A stretch of 64,000 bases of DNA from Stieleria sedimenti (GTDB taxonomy: Bacteria > Planctomycetota > Planctomycetia > Pirellulales > Pirellulaceae), in the NCBI RefSeq assembly GCF_025060895.1, contig NZ_JANZKV010000007.1, positions 2,777 to 66,776 on the forward strand, given 5' to 3'. Under the pieces are notes generated by a model, which saw only the letters and a program-made list of their open reading frames with translations, was not told the origin of the DNA and ran no database searches. A program made the translations under genes and the position numbers. Below are positions 1 through 8,557 of this stretch, piece by piece (the stretch's first letter is position 1; every line of letters starts with the position of its first letter).

Positions 1-236
1 CTAAAGGCTGGACACCAACACGTAAGCCCGTTTCTTCATTCCCTTGGAGGGCCCCGCCTTGGAGTAAGGGAACTGCAGCAGTGGAATCGTCTCAGCTCGC
101 CATTGGGTTTCTCCCATTTCATCAATGCTACAATCGACACTCAATGGGAGCGTGACAATAACCCATTCGAATCAACGACTCAACAACCAGCATTTCCAGC
201 GTCAGGTGTTTCTCTGGCTTAGTCCCTCTGCCGAAC

Positions 237-1577
237 ATGATTTATTCAACCACCGTCGAAGTCAACTTCGATGGTCTGATCGGACCGACGCACAACTTCG
301 CCGGCCTGGGGCCGGGAAACCTTGCCTCGTGGTCGCATCGTCGTGCACCAAGCAATCCTCGCGCTGCGGCTCGTCAGGGGCTCGCGAAAATGGTGCGGCT
401 GCGCGCGTTGGAGGTGCCCCAAGCTTTGTTGCCTCCCCAACCGCGTCCCAACCTGGCCCTGTTGCGACGGTTGGGTTTTAGCGGTGACGACGCGGCGGTG
501 TTGGCAACCGCACAGAAGCACTCGCCACATTTACTGGCGACCGCCATGTCCAGTTCCAGTATGTGGACCGCGAACGCCGCAACGGTTTGTCCGTCGGCCG
601 ATGCAGGCGACCGACGAGTTCATTTCACTCCGGCCAATCTGGTCACCAGTTTGCACCGTGCCAGCGAAACCGACGTGACGGCGACGCTGCTGAAACGGAT
701 CTTTCCCGATCCACGGTTCTTTGTGCATCACGATGCGGTGCCGAGTTCGACGGACATGGGGGATGAAGGTGCCGCCAATCACACGCGATTCTGTGACACG
801 TTCGGTGACCCCGGCGTGCAGATGTTTGTCTACGGATCAGACAGTCGCGGCGATGACGCGTCGGGGCCCAAACGGTTTGTGGCCCGCCAATCGAAAGCGG
901 CCGGCGAAGTGATTTCCCGTTTGCATCATCTCGATCCGGACCGAGTGGTGTTCGCAAAACAAAATCCGCGGGCCATCGATGCGGGCGTGTTCCACAACGA
1001 TGTCATCGCAGTGGGGCATCGTCAGCTGCTACTTTGTCATGAACAAGCCTTTGAGCAACCGGCGCGAGTCATGGAAGACTTGCGGCGGACGACCAACGAC
1101 GCGATCCAAGTCGTCCAGGTTCCCCAGCAACGCGTCAGCCTGGACGATGCCGTGTCAACGTACCTGTTTAACAGCCAGATCGTCACGACGGAAACTGGAG
1201 AAACCGTTTTGATCGCCCCGGAGGATTGTCGACAACACGCCGGCGTGAACACGTTGCTCGGTGAGTTGGTCGAGGGCAAGACGTTTGACCGAGTCGAATT
1301 CGTGGACCTACGAGAGAGCATGGACAACGGCGGCGGCCCGGCTTGTCTGCGGTTGCGGGTCGTTTTGACGCCCGAGGAACAGGCGGCGGTCGCACCAGGC
1401 GTTTGGTTGACCGATCGGCTCGAAGGACAATTGGAAGGTTGGATCGATCGGCACTACCGAGACTCGCTGACCGCAGCCGACCTGGCCGACCCAGCCTTAA
1501 TGACCGAGTCCTACACCGCCCTGGACGAACTGACCGAACTTCTCGAATTGGGGAGTGTTTACGAGTTTCAGCGGTGA
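237..1577 (+). CDS. astB: N-succinylarginine dihydrolase
   Basis: Hydrolyses N2-succinylarginine to N2-succinylornithine, CO2 and ammonia, the second step of the arginine succinyltransferase (AST) pathway in the cytoplasm. The 446-residue product is almost exactly the length of E. coli AstB. Visible family signatures are NFDGLIGPTHN near the N-terminus, DEGAANH (Glu177), DAGVFHNDVIAVG (His253) and MDNGGGPACLRLRV (Cys370); these line up with the known Glu/His/Cys catalytic residues of the amidinotransferase-fold enzyme. The ATG at 237 begins the conserved N-terminal strand; no strong ribosome site precedes it. No astA, astC, astD or astE lies next to it, so the gene stands alone here, which is unusual compared with enterobacterial ast operons. 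Family assignment is very secure; pathway use in this organism is inferred. Confidence 0.96.
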   Translation: MIYSTTVEVNFDGLIGPTHNFAGLGPGNLASWSHRRAPSNPRAAARQGLAKMVRLRALEVPQALLPPQPRPNLALLRRLGFSGDDAAVLATAQKHSPHLLATAMSSSSMWTANAATVCPSADAGDRRVHFTPANLVTSLHRASETDVTATLLKRIFPDPRFFVHHDAVPSSTDMGDEGAANHTRFCDTFGDPGVQMFVYGSDSRGDDASGPKRFVARQSKAAGEVISRLHHLDPDRVVFAKQNPRAIDAGVFHNDVIAVGHRQLLLCHEQAFEQPARVMEDLRRTTNDAIQVVQVPQQRVSLDDAVSTYLFNSQIVTTETGETVLIAPEDCRQHAGVNTLLGELVEGKTFDRVEFVDLRESMDNGGGPACLRLRVVLTPEEQAAVAPGVWLTDRLEGQLEGWIDRHYRDSLTAADLADPALMTESYTALDELTELLELGSVYEFQR

Positions 1578-1606
1578 ACCGCGGCGCCCGCCCAATGCCA
1601 CTTACT

Positions 1607-1862
1607 TTGGCTCTGAAGGAGTTAGCGGAACGGCGCGAGCCGTCCGGTTGCGCTTCAATAACACCGTGACAGACCGGAGGGCTCGCGCCCTGCCGCTAAC
1701 AAAAACCCTCCGCTTGGCGTCAACGCAAGTGGCATTGGCTCTGAAGGTGTTAGCGGAATGGCGCGAGCCGTCCGGTTGCGCTTCAATAACACCGTGACAG
1801 ACCGGAGGGCTCGCGCCCTGCCGCTAACAAAAAAACTCCGCTTGGCGTCAACGTAAGTGACA
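1607..1862. repeat. Two tandem 128-bp units, each with an 80-bp palindrome
   Basis: Positions 1607-1734 and 1735-1862 are two copies of the same 128-bp unit, differing at only about six or seven bases; a third copy appears to start at 1863 but stops after a few bases. Each unit contains an imperfect hairpin (1621-1700 and 1749-1828) whose arms start GTTAGCGG and end CCGCTAAC, with 28-base arms carrying three mismatches. The same hairpin recurs in the opposite orientation at 12479-12547. The rest of the 1578-1959 gap holds no gene. A TACAAT at 1902-1907 could be the -10 element of the following operon, but no good -35 is visible. Confidence 0.9.
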
Positions 1863-1959
1863 TTGGCGGCTTCGCGCAACGAAACCCGCGCCGCATTTCG
1901 TTACAATCAGGGGCTCCGGAACCCGATTCGATTTCGCCACTTTTCCCCGAGTGATCCTG

Positions 1960-3135
1960 ATGCCCAAAGCCTTGCTCGCGTTGTTGGCCCTGTGTTGTGT
2001 TTCGACAGGGTCATTGGCCGCTGATTTTCCTCCCGGTATGCAAACGCTTGAAATCGGTGATCGAGCACCCGATTTCAAATTGCCGGGGATCGACGGGCGT
2101 GATTGGACGCTCGACGATTTTGCCGACGGAAAAGTGTTGATCGTTTATTTCACGTCCAACCATTGTCCGGTCTGTCACGCCCACGATCCGCGTTTCATGG
2201 ATTTGGTTCGGGAAGTCGAAGGCCGGGGTGTGAGGGTCGTCGCGATCAATCCCAATTCCGGAGACGGACTTCGGCCCGACGAATTGGGCTACTCCAAGTA
2301 CGACGACAGTTTCGAAGACATGACGCCCTATGCGAAAGAACATGGATTCACGTTTCCCTATTTGTACGACGGGGCCACGCAAGCGACGGCGAAGCGCTAT
2401 GGCTGTTTGGCAACGCCCCATGTTTTCGTTTTTGATGCCGATCGAAAGTTGCGATACAAGGGGCGTCTGGACAACTCCCGCTATCCAGATCCTGCGACGG
2501 TCAAGTCACGCGAAACACGTGACGCCGTTCTCGCACTCTTGAACGGCAACCCCGTGCCTGTACCGGTGACCAAACCGTTCGGCTGTTCGACGAAGTGGCG
2601 TGAAAAGATCGTCAACGTGGAAGAAGACGAGACGCGTTGGCAATCGGCGGAAGTGACGCTCGATGAGATCGACGCCGCGGGGCTGGCCAAGTTGGTCGAA
2701 AACAATACCGACAAGTATCGATTGTTCAATGTCTGGTCCACGACGTGTGCGCCTTGTGTCGAAGAGTTTCCGGGGCTGACGCGTGTCTCGCGGCGGATGG
2801 GATTGCGAAAATTTGAATTAATCACCATCAGCACCGATCTGCCCAAAAACCGTGACCGCGTGCTCGCCTTTCTGTCGGCAAACCGAGCGGCCCTGCCGGC
2901 GCGATTGAAACCCTCGCTCGAATCCGAAGGCCGAACGTCGAACAATTATCTGTTCACCGACCCGGATGTGGATGCGTTGATTGCGGCCTTGGATCCCCAG
3001 TGGGAAGGCCCTGAACCGCACACCGTCTTGGTCGCGCCGGGCGGCAAGATTGTCTTTCGTCACAATGGGATGATCGGCGAAACGGAACTGCTCGATGCGT
3101 TGTTGGCCGAGATGAAAGAAACCTATCTGGAATGA
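1960..3135 (+). CDS. Exported double-thioredoxin-fold (redoxin) protein
   Basis: Predicted thiol-redox protein outside the cytoplasm. The ATG at 1960 gives 391 residues; a GTG nine bases upstream is in frame but gives no better signal. Residues 1-20 form a signal peptide ending SLA. The first thioredoxin/AhpC-TSA-like domain (about 25-195) starts with IGDRAPDFKLPG and has a CPVC active site (Cys69, Cys72). A second thioredoxin fold (about 235-385) has WSTTCAPC (Cys263, Cys266), the TlpA/ResA-like motif. Having two CxxC domains in one chain suggests disulphide relay or reduction, but the substrate is unknown. It heads a six-gene operon; its stop overlaps the next start by ATGA. Confidence 0.85.
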   Translation: MPKALLALLALCCVSTGSLAADFPPGMQTLEIGDRAPDFKLPGIDGRDWTLDDFADGKVLIVYFTSNHCPVCHAHDPRFMDLVREVEGRGVRVVAINPNSGDGLRPDELGYSKYDDSFEDMTPYAKEHGFTFPYLYDGATQATAKRYGCLATPHVFVFDADRKLRYKGRLDNSRYPDPATVKSRETRDAVLALLNGNPVPVPVTKPFGCSTKWREKIVNVEEDETRWQSAEVTLDEIDAAGLAKLVENNTDKYRLFNVWSTTCAPCVEEFPGLTRVSRRMGLRKFELITISTDLPKNRDRVLAFLSANRAALPARLKPSLESEGRTSNNYLFTDPDVDALIAALDPQWEGPEPHTVLVAPGGKIVFRHNGMIGETELLDALLAEMKETYLE

Positions 3136-3677
3136 GTACGGTGATGATCAAACCATCCTTGATTGTTTGCATGCTGCTGATTTGCGGTGGCTGTTTCCCG
3201 CCACCTGCTTCGTCACCGGCATCGGCTCAAAAGCGTCAGGCCCAGGCGATCGCCGATCGTGAAGAGGAATTGGCGTTCCGCGATGAGTCGGGCGAGATGA
3301 ATTGGCGGAGCCGTGTCGATGCGGCCAAAGAATTGCTCGAGCAGGCCCAGTCCAATCGTCGTTGGGGGCAATCGCAAGCGGCGCTGGAGCAGGCGCTGGA
3401 TGCCGCACGATTGATGCCGCCGCCGGGCAAGGATTTTGACTTGGAAACCGAATTGGCCGACCTGCGGGGAGAACCAGCGGGCGGCTCGGAGGATGCATCG
3501 GCCGAATCCGGTTCGGAAGACGAAGGTCAAATCGCCGCGACCGGGGCGAGCGTGACCAATGCGGAGGTCCGTCAAATGCGAAAAGAGCTGGAAGCCTTGC
3601 TCGAACGGCTGGAAGGGAGTACCGGGCGGACCACCAGCGAACTAAGCTTGGAGCGGGATTTGATCGAGATTCAGTGA
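3132..3677 (+). CDS. Small putative lipoprotein, unknown function
   Basis: The 181-residue product starts with a hydrophobic stretch followed by LLICGGC, a weak lipobox that would lipidate Cys21; proline-rich sequence follows, as is common after lipidation. The remainder is charged and mostly helical (Ala/Glu/Gln rich, likely coiled coil) with an acidic low-complexity patch near residues 118-135. I recognise no domain. The ATG at 3132 overlaps the upstream stop; an alternative ATG is at 3144. Its position between the redoxin and the large bitopic protein of a TolQ-type operon suggests an envelope accessory role, comparable in position only to Pal/TolB-like partners. Function is not claimed. 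Confidence 0.7.
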   Translation: MSTVMIKPSLIVCMLLICGGCFPPPASSPASAQKRQAQAIADREEELAFRDESGEMNWRSRVDAAKELLEQAQSNRRWGQSQAALEQALDAARLMPPPGKDFDLETELADLRGEPAGGSEDASAESGSEDEGQIAATGASVTNAEVRQMRKELEALLERLEGSTGRTTSELSLERDLIEIQ

Positions 3678-3735
3678 GCCAACGCGGCGTGATTGCGCGG
3701 CGGTTGGTGTTGTCTTCCAAGCCTGCGGTGTCCTT

Positions 3736-5808
3736 TTGATTCAGCGAAACGTCGACCCTGTCCTCCACCGCTTGCAGCGTGCACTGGAAACCGGTGCGTC
3801 GCGTGAAGAGGTCGCCGAAGCGTTGGCCGCGGCGGAGTCGGCGGCCGAACAGTCGGGCGAGGAGTTCTCGCCGCTGTTGCGGTACCGCGCCGAAGAGTAC
3901 GTCCAGGCCGAACGGATGCTGGAACGGCGTCGGCTGATGTTCGCCGTCGCCTGTGTCGTGTGCCTGTTTGCGACCGTCGTCGGCGCGTTCGGCTTGACCA
4001 CCCTGGACCGCATGCGAACGCTGGTCGATCACGAGGCCGAGTTTGACAAGTTGGTCGTCGCGGAAGCCTGGGACGAAGCATCCAACTTTCTCGATCAGCT
4101 CGACGAGGACACGCGATCCGAACCCGCGTTTGTTCGCGGCCGTGAAATGGTCGACCAGGCGATCACCCGCGAAGCCGAACGGAAGGCTGAATTCAAACGC
4201 TTGGCCGATCAGATGCGATCGTCTGCCACGACCGACATCGATGCGGATGACGTCAAACGATTGAACACGTTGGCGCGCAGCGACGAGGAGCGGCAGTTCG
4301 CCAGCGAAATGCTTGCCAAAGTGGAAGAGCAACGGTTGCAACGAGAAGCCGCCCGGGCGAACGACCAGACACATGCCTTTGAGACGCTGCAAGACAAGGT
4401 CGAGCGGTTTCTTCGTGTTGAATCCGACGAACTTGATGAAGACGGGCGGGCGGCACGACGTTTTGAGTTGCAACAGGAATTGGGGCGATTTGCCGCCGAT
4501 CACCAATTGGGGAATCCGGAACTGAGCGAGGCAGCCAAGCAGGCAGCCAAAATGCTTGCCGCGTCCGCCCAGCAGGAAAAGAAACAGACCGACCGCGACA
4601 AACGCGTCCAGGCGATCACGCGATCGGTGGGGAACGCCCAGCGGTACAGGCGAGCGATCCAGGAATTCGTCGACGATTGGCCCCGAGACGCGTTGGCCCA
4701 GCGGCTGCAGCGAGACGCCCCGGGTGCCGACGCCATCGATGCCACCCTGGCCTGGATCGATGTGTTGAGCCATCCCGCCTATCAACAGCCGCAATCAGTC
4801 GATGGTGAGCTGGCGAAAGCCTGGTTGGCGACTCTCGAGCACGCCGAATCGCTGGAGCCTGGGCATCCGTTGTCGATCCCGGCGACCCGATGGCGGGCAA
4901 CGTATCAAACGCTTGCCGACTGTGACGAGGCGATCCAAGAACTGCGTGCGGCGTTTCGGTCGCCGCTGGTCCATCGCATCTATGTCTATCCCGATCCCAG
5001 TGGCAGCGTGTTCTATTCGGAACAGGCACCGGATCGACAGTCGCCAAGGGCGCACCTTGTTTCGGTTCTGTTGGATCTCTCGCTGGAGCGTGAAACGAAA
5101 AACTTTGGCTTGCGGTTTCGTGAGGAAGTGCTACCCAAGGTCGCATTGTCGGGCCACAGCCAATTCGCCGCCAAGATGGTTCCGAGCGTTACCGACGTCA
5201 CGGTGACCGACTTCACTCCCGTCGCGTATCGTTTGATCAGCGAGTTGCGAACGTTTCAGAGCGAGCCGGAATTTGATCCGATCTATCGACTGATTTGGAT
5301 GCGCCGCGTGTTGGAGATTGCCGTCCGGGGAAGCGTTCCGATCAAGTTGGCCTTTGGTGATTGGCTCGAATCCTTGCAATCGTCCGGTTTCGACTGGGAC
5401 ACCAACTGGTTGGCGTCTGAGCCCGAAGACGTGGATCGTCTGGTCAAAGTGACGCAGGCAAGACGGTTGCTCGAGGGTGTGGACGACTGGAACCATCGAG
5501 TCGAACGGATGCTTGCCGAATTCAAAGCGTTCCGCAGTCCCCGTCCGCCGGCCCCGCGCTGGATCGGCTGGGTCTCCCTGGACGGTGAAAACTACGAAGC
5601 GGTCCTCAGCGAGCCGACCGATTCCCATCCGCTGGTTGTTTTTCCGGTCGATCCGCAAACCGGGCAGACGAAACGCGTCGACATCGGCGCGCTGCAGACG
5701 TCAATGGCACTCCGGGTGACCGATCCGGACGCCCAGCAGTGCGGCGCGATCCTCTGTGTCGTCTCACCACGCTCTGTCGCTTCAACCCCCTCAACGACCA
5801 GGAAATGA
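3736..5808 (+). CDS. Large single-pass membrane protein of the TolQ-type operon
   Basis: A 690-residue protein with no family I can name. Residues 1-65 are cytoplasmic and charged, one transmembrane helix lies at about 67-88 (preceded by RRR), and about 600 residues follow on the other side of the membrane; the first 250 of these are rich in Ala/Glu/Arg/Gln and look like coiled coil. The only reasonable start is TTG at 3736; no ATG or GTG occurs in frame upstream before sequence of the previous gene, so the N-terminus is uncertain. The 3' end overlaps the TolQ-like gene (ATGA at 5805-5808), which implies coupled translation and a joint complex. It could be the load-bearing or periplasm-spanning partner of the channel. 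Confidence 0.75.
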   Translation: MIQRNVDPVLHRLQRALETGASREEVAEALAAAESAAEQSGEEFSPLLRYRAEEYVQAERMLERRRLMFAVACVVCLFATVVGAFGLTTLDRMRTLVDHEAEFDKLVVAEAWDEASNFLDQLDEDTRSEPAFVRGREMVDQAITREAERKAEFKRLADQMRSSATTDIDADDVKRLNTLARSDEERQFASEMLAKVEEQRLQREAARANDQTHAFETLQDKVERFLRVESDELDEDGRAARRFELQQELGRFAADHQLGNPELSEAAKQAAKMLAASAQQEKKQTDRDKRVQAITRSVGNAQRYRRAIQEFVDDWPRDALAQRLQRDAPGADAIDATLAWIDVLSHPAYQQPQSVDGELAKAWLATLEHAESLEPGHPLSIPATRWRATYQTLADCDEAIQELRAAFRSPLVHRIYVYPDPSGSVFYSEQAPDRQSPRAHLVSVLLDLSLERETKNFGLRFREEVLPKVALSGHSQFAAKMVPSVTDVTVTDFTPVAYRLISELRTFQSEPEFDPIYRLIWMRRVLEIAVRGSVPIKLAFGDWLESLQSSGFDWDTNWLASEPEDVDRLVKVTQARRLLEGVDDWNHRVERMLAEFKAFRSPRPPAPRWIGWVSLDGENYEAVLSEPTDSHPLVVFPVDPQTGQTKRVDIGALQTSMALRVTDPDAQQCGAILCVVSPRSVASTPSTTRK

Positions 5809-6797
5809 ACAAGGTGGATGCATCGCCGGTCAGTAACGATCGACTCGTCTGGATGCGACGCGACATCGAACGCCGTTTCGGGTTCGCGGGCGCACGCTAC
5901 ACGCGCGTGGGCAGCGTGTTGCCCGGCCTGATCGCCGCGGCGATCACGGTGGCCCTGTTCGGATCGTTCGTCGCGATCGGTTCCAACCCGATCGTGGACA
6001 TGTTCATTCGACGCGGTTGGACGCCGCCGGTGATCGTCTTCTTTTCCGTCTGGTCAATGCTGATCCTGTGGTTCAAACGCGCGAAACTGAAGCTGCAACA
6101 AAAGACGCTTCGGCTGCGTGTGATGCCGGACCAAATCGACTTTGTCTTATCGGTCGACCGGGTGAGCGAAGTGTTGCATCGCTTGTACGAAGTCTGTGAC
6201 GATCCCAAACGGTTTGTGCTTCTGCATCGAATCGAAGTCGGACTGTCTAACGCACGGAACTTGAGCCGTGTGGTGGATCTGGGCGAGATTTTGCGGACGC
6301 AATCCGAGCACGACGAATCGGTGATGGAAACCAGTTTCAATTTGATTCGCGGGTTGGTGTGGGCGATTCCGATTCTCGGTTTCATTGGGACGGTCTCGGG
6401 ACTGTCGATTGCGATCGGCGGATTCGGCCGAGTGCTCAGTCAGACCGAAGACCCGTCGAAATTGATCGGTGCGCTCCAAGGTGTGACGGGCGGTCTGGCA
6501 ACGGCCTTCGAAACGACACTGCTGGCCCTGATGGCTGCGTTGTTGGTCCAGATGACGATGACCTTTCAGAAGAAACAGGAAGAAGAGTTTCTTGATGAAT
6601 GCACGGAGTATTGTCAGCGCGAGGTGCTGAGCCGAATCGCACATTCCGACGCGGGCGATGTGACGACCGAGACGAAACCACAACCGGCCGCGGCCGGATC
6701 GATTCAGGACGACGAATCGGGTTTCGCACCGGTCGAAGTGATTCAGGAAGGCGAAGCGGACGCGGTCGTGATCGATGGCCCGATCGTGTCGGAGTGA
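5805..6797 (+). CDS. MotA/TolQ/ExbB-family proton channel protein
   Basis: Predicted stator-like inner-membrane ion-channel subunit that couples ion flow to mechanical work in the envelope. From the ATG at 5805 (330 residues, overlapping the previous stop) it has transmembrane helices at about 39-60, 74-91, 183-205 and 229-252. The last two contain the family core: AIPILGFIGTVSGLSIAIGG and LQGVTGGLATAFETTLLAL, matching the TolQ/ExbB pattern of a GTVxG helix followed by a GLxxAxxTT helix. The cytoplasmic loop between helices 2 and 3 is about 90 residues. An in-frame GTG at 5739 exists, but the coupled ATG is preferred. It is followed by two different ExbD-like proteins instead of one exbD/tolR, which is the notable feature of this locus. 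Confidence 0.9.
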   Translation: MNKVDASPVSNDRLVWMRRDIERRFGFAGARYTRVGSVLPGLIAAAITVALFGSFVAIGSNPIVDMFIRRGWTPPVIVFFSVWSMLILWFKRAKLKLQQKTLRLRVMPDQIDFVLSVDRVSEVLHRLYEVCDDPKRFVLLHRIEVGLSNARNLSRVVDLGEILRTQSEHDESVMETSFNLIRGLVWAIPILGFIGTVSGLSIAIGGFGRVLSQTEDPSKLIGALQGVTGGLATAFETTLLALMAALLVQMTMTFQKKQEEEFLDECTEYCQREVLSRIAHSDAGDVTTETKPQPAAAGSIQDDESGFAPVEVIQEGEADAVVIDGPIVSE

Positions 6798-6803
6798 TGC
6801 ACG

Positions 6804-7667
6804 ATGAGACGTCGACGACGCGAGCAAACCGTCAATCTGTTTGCCTTTCAAGACATCATCACCGGTGTCGCCGGTGTGATGTTGTTTATTCTGTTGCTGT
6901 TGGTGGTGCAGCTGAGTCTGCGATTGGCGACCCGAGCGGCAGAGTTGCAGGAAAAGCTGGCCGATGATTCCTCCAACGCCGCCGCTGCCACGCCGCCGCC
7001 GGACGAGGCGATTGAAGATCCCTTCCAGGACTTGGAACAGCTGGAACAGCAGCTAAAACAACTGCGTCGCGACAACCAAGAATTGCTCGATGCAACCGCA
7101 CGCGACCTGGACGGTGACATCCAGGCCGCTCAATCGGAACTCGCCGGACTGGTTCGTCAGGCCGACCAGGCGAAGGCGCAGGCAGAGAAGTTGCAGCAGC
7201 AAGTGGCATCCCAGCAGATGAGCCAGCAGCGCAAAGAGATTCTCGAGTTGCGGGAGCGACTTCGGGAAAAGTTAGAGTCTCTGAAACAAGAGCAAGTGCT
7301 CCACCGCAGTGGCAAACTGGTCGCATTCAAGACCACCGCAAGCCCAACGCGTCCGATGTGGGTCGTCGATTTGCGAGACAGCTACGCGGAACTGTTCGAT
7401 GTGCTCCACCCCACCGACGTGACCACCGTGTCGTACGACCGCAAACAGATCCCGATGCAGACGGTTGCCCAAATCCGTGACGTGTTAGCGGAGAAGACTC
7501 AGACGCGATCCCTCATCCTGGTGCTGCGTCCTTCGGTGGCAGGTGCCGGTGCCGTCTTGTTGTCTGATTTTCGTCAGGCCGGATTCAATCTGGCGTTGGA
7601 GTTGTTGGACGAGGATTCCGAGATCACGGTTCAGGGTGACGTGCCGATCGAAGGAGACGCACGATGA
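6804..7667 (+). CDS. ExbD/TolR-like single-pass protein, copy 1
   Basis: A 287-residue protein with a basic N-terminus (MRRRRREQ), one membrane helix at about 18-38, a long Gln/Glu-rich coiled coil (about 70-170) and a C-terminal mixed domain (about 180-287). Asp17 sits at the cytoplasmic edge of the helix in NLFAFQDIITG, the same place as the essential proton-carrying Asp of ExbD/TolR/MotB. The C-terminal part is not the usual ExbD domain that I recognise. A good ribosome site (GGAG) lies ten bases before the ATG. It begins six bases after the TolQ-like gene and overlaps the next gene by ATGA. ExbD-like function is inferred from topology, the Asp and context. Confidence 0.72.
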   Translation: MRRRRREQTVNLFAFQDIITGVAGVMLFILLLLVVQLSLRLATRAAELQEKLADDSSNAAAATPPPDEAIEDPFQDLEQLEQQLKQLRRDNQELLDATARDLDGDIQAAQSELAGLVRQADQAKAQAEKLQQQVASQQMSQQRKEILELRERLREKLESLKQEQVLHRSGKLVAFKTTASPTRPMWVVDLRDSYAELFDVLHPTDVTTVSYDRKQIPMQTVAQIRDVLAEKTQTRSLILVLRPSVAGAGAVLLSDFRQAGFNLALELLDEDSEITVQGDVPIEGDAR

Positions 7668-8557
7668 GCCGGCGGAGGACAAACAGCAACGAAGACGATT
7701 CACTGGAACTGCTGCTGGACACGGTGTCGAATGTGTTTGGGGGCGTGATGTTTTTGACGCTGCTGGCGGCGTTGTTGATCATCGCCCGTGGGACTGCGCC
7801 GGCGGAACCCGAGGACGCGCTCGACGAGCCGCCGGTGCCGGTCAGCACGGCGCTGGTGGAGGCAAAGATCCGGCAGGCCGCCGCCGCGATCCAGGCTCAG
7901 CAAGAAATCATGCAGCAACTGGACCCCGGCGGCGACGTGATGGCCAAATCGGATCGGTTGCGATCCCTGGAGCAGACGCTCTCGCTGGCGCGACGCCACG
8001 CCGGCCGGACCGATCACCTGAAGGAAGAACAACAGCGAGCGCTGCGGGATCAATTGGCGAACCAGTCCGAACTGGAACAGCAAATCGCGGACGTGAAGCA
8101 ACAAATCGCCGACCAAGCGGCCAGCGCCAGTGCGATCCGAACCCAGTCCGAACGGTCCGTTGAATTCCGCCCCTTAAGTCGTAGCATGACCGATGAAGCG
8201 GTCGTGTTGCTGCGGTACGGGCGTTGGTACCTGTTGCAAACCGGCCCCAGCGAAGGCGTCAATCGCGACGATTTCTTTGTGCTTCAGCACAGTCGCTCGT
8301 TGACGCGTGTGACGCCGAAGCCACACCGCGGATCGCCGGTGACCGAGCAATCGCTGTCCGAATTGGTCACGGGTTTGAAGGCCGAATTTCAGCCCGGGCA
8401 ATTTCATGTCTTGATCGCCGTTTGGGATGATTCGTTTTCGGAGTTCAATCCGGTCAAAGACGCGGTCAAGGCGGCCGGGTACACCTATCGTACGCTGCCG
8501 TGCGACAGCAGCACGCGACTGAGCAATCAATACGCGGCCGAAGCGTATGTGCAGTGA
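7664..8557 (+). CDS. ExbD/TolR-like single-pass protein, copy 2
   Basis: A 297-residue protein built like the preceding one: basic N-terminus, one membrane helix (about 22-42), coiled coil (about 75-160) and a C-terminal alpha/beta region. Asp19 in LELLLDTVSNVFGG is at the position of the functional ExbD/MotB aspartate. Its last 100 residues and those of copy 1 both end in a hydrophobic strand plus a helix containing an A-G-[FY] turn, which suggests they are distant paralogues. AAGGAG lies about eight bases before the ATG at 7664. It ends the operon. No peptidoglycan-binding OmpA-type motif is seen, so it is unlikely to be a MotB-type anchor. Confidence 0.72.
   Translation: MSRRRTNSNEDDSLELLLDTVSNVFGGVMFLTLLAALLIIARGTAPAEPEDALDEPPVPVSTALVEAKIRQAAAAIQAQQEIMQQLDPGGDVMAKSDRLRSLEQTLSLARRHAGRTDHLKEEQQRALRDQLANQSELEQQIADVKQQIADQAASASAIRTQSERSVEFRPLSRSMTDEAVVLLRYGRWYLLQTGPSEGVNRDDFFVLQHSRSLTRVTPKPHRGSPVTEQSLSELVTGLKAEFQPGQFHVLIAVWDDSFSEFNPVKDAVKAAGYTYRTLPCDSSTRLSNQYAAEAYVQ

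Noticed and set aside
3674-3739. Short frame starting GTG at 3674 between the lipoprotein and bitopic genes
   Set aside because: It codes for only 21 residues, and lies in a junction better explained as the spacer before a TTG start.
3148-4794. Long minus-strand open frame (548 residues) opposite the lipoprotein and bitopic-protein genes
   Set aside because: It is a shadow of the high-GC plus-strand genes; the plus-strand frames have overlapping start/stop junctions, membrane helices and sensible composition, while this one has none.
1960-8557. Zorya-type defence system
   Set aside because: The TolQ-like protein lacks the long coiled-coil tail of ZorA, there is no OmpA-type ZorB and no ZorC, ZorD or ZorE helicase or nuclease in the operon.
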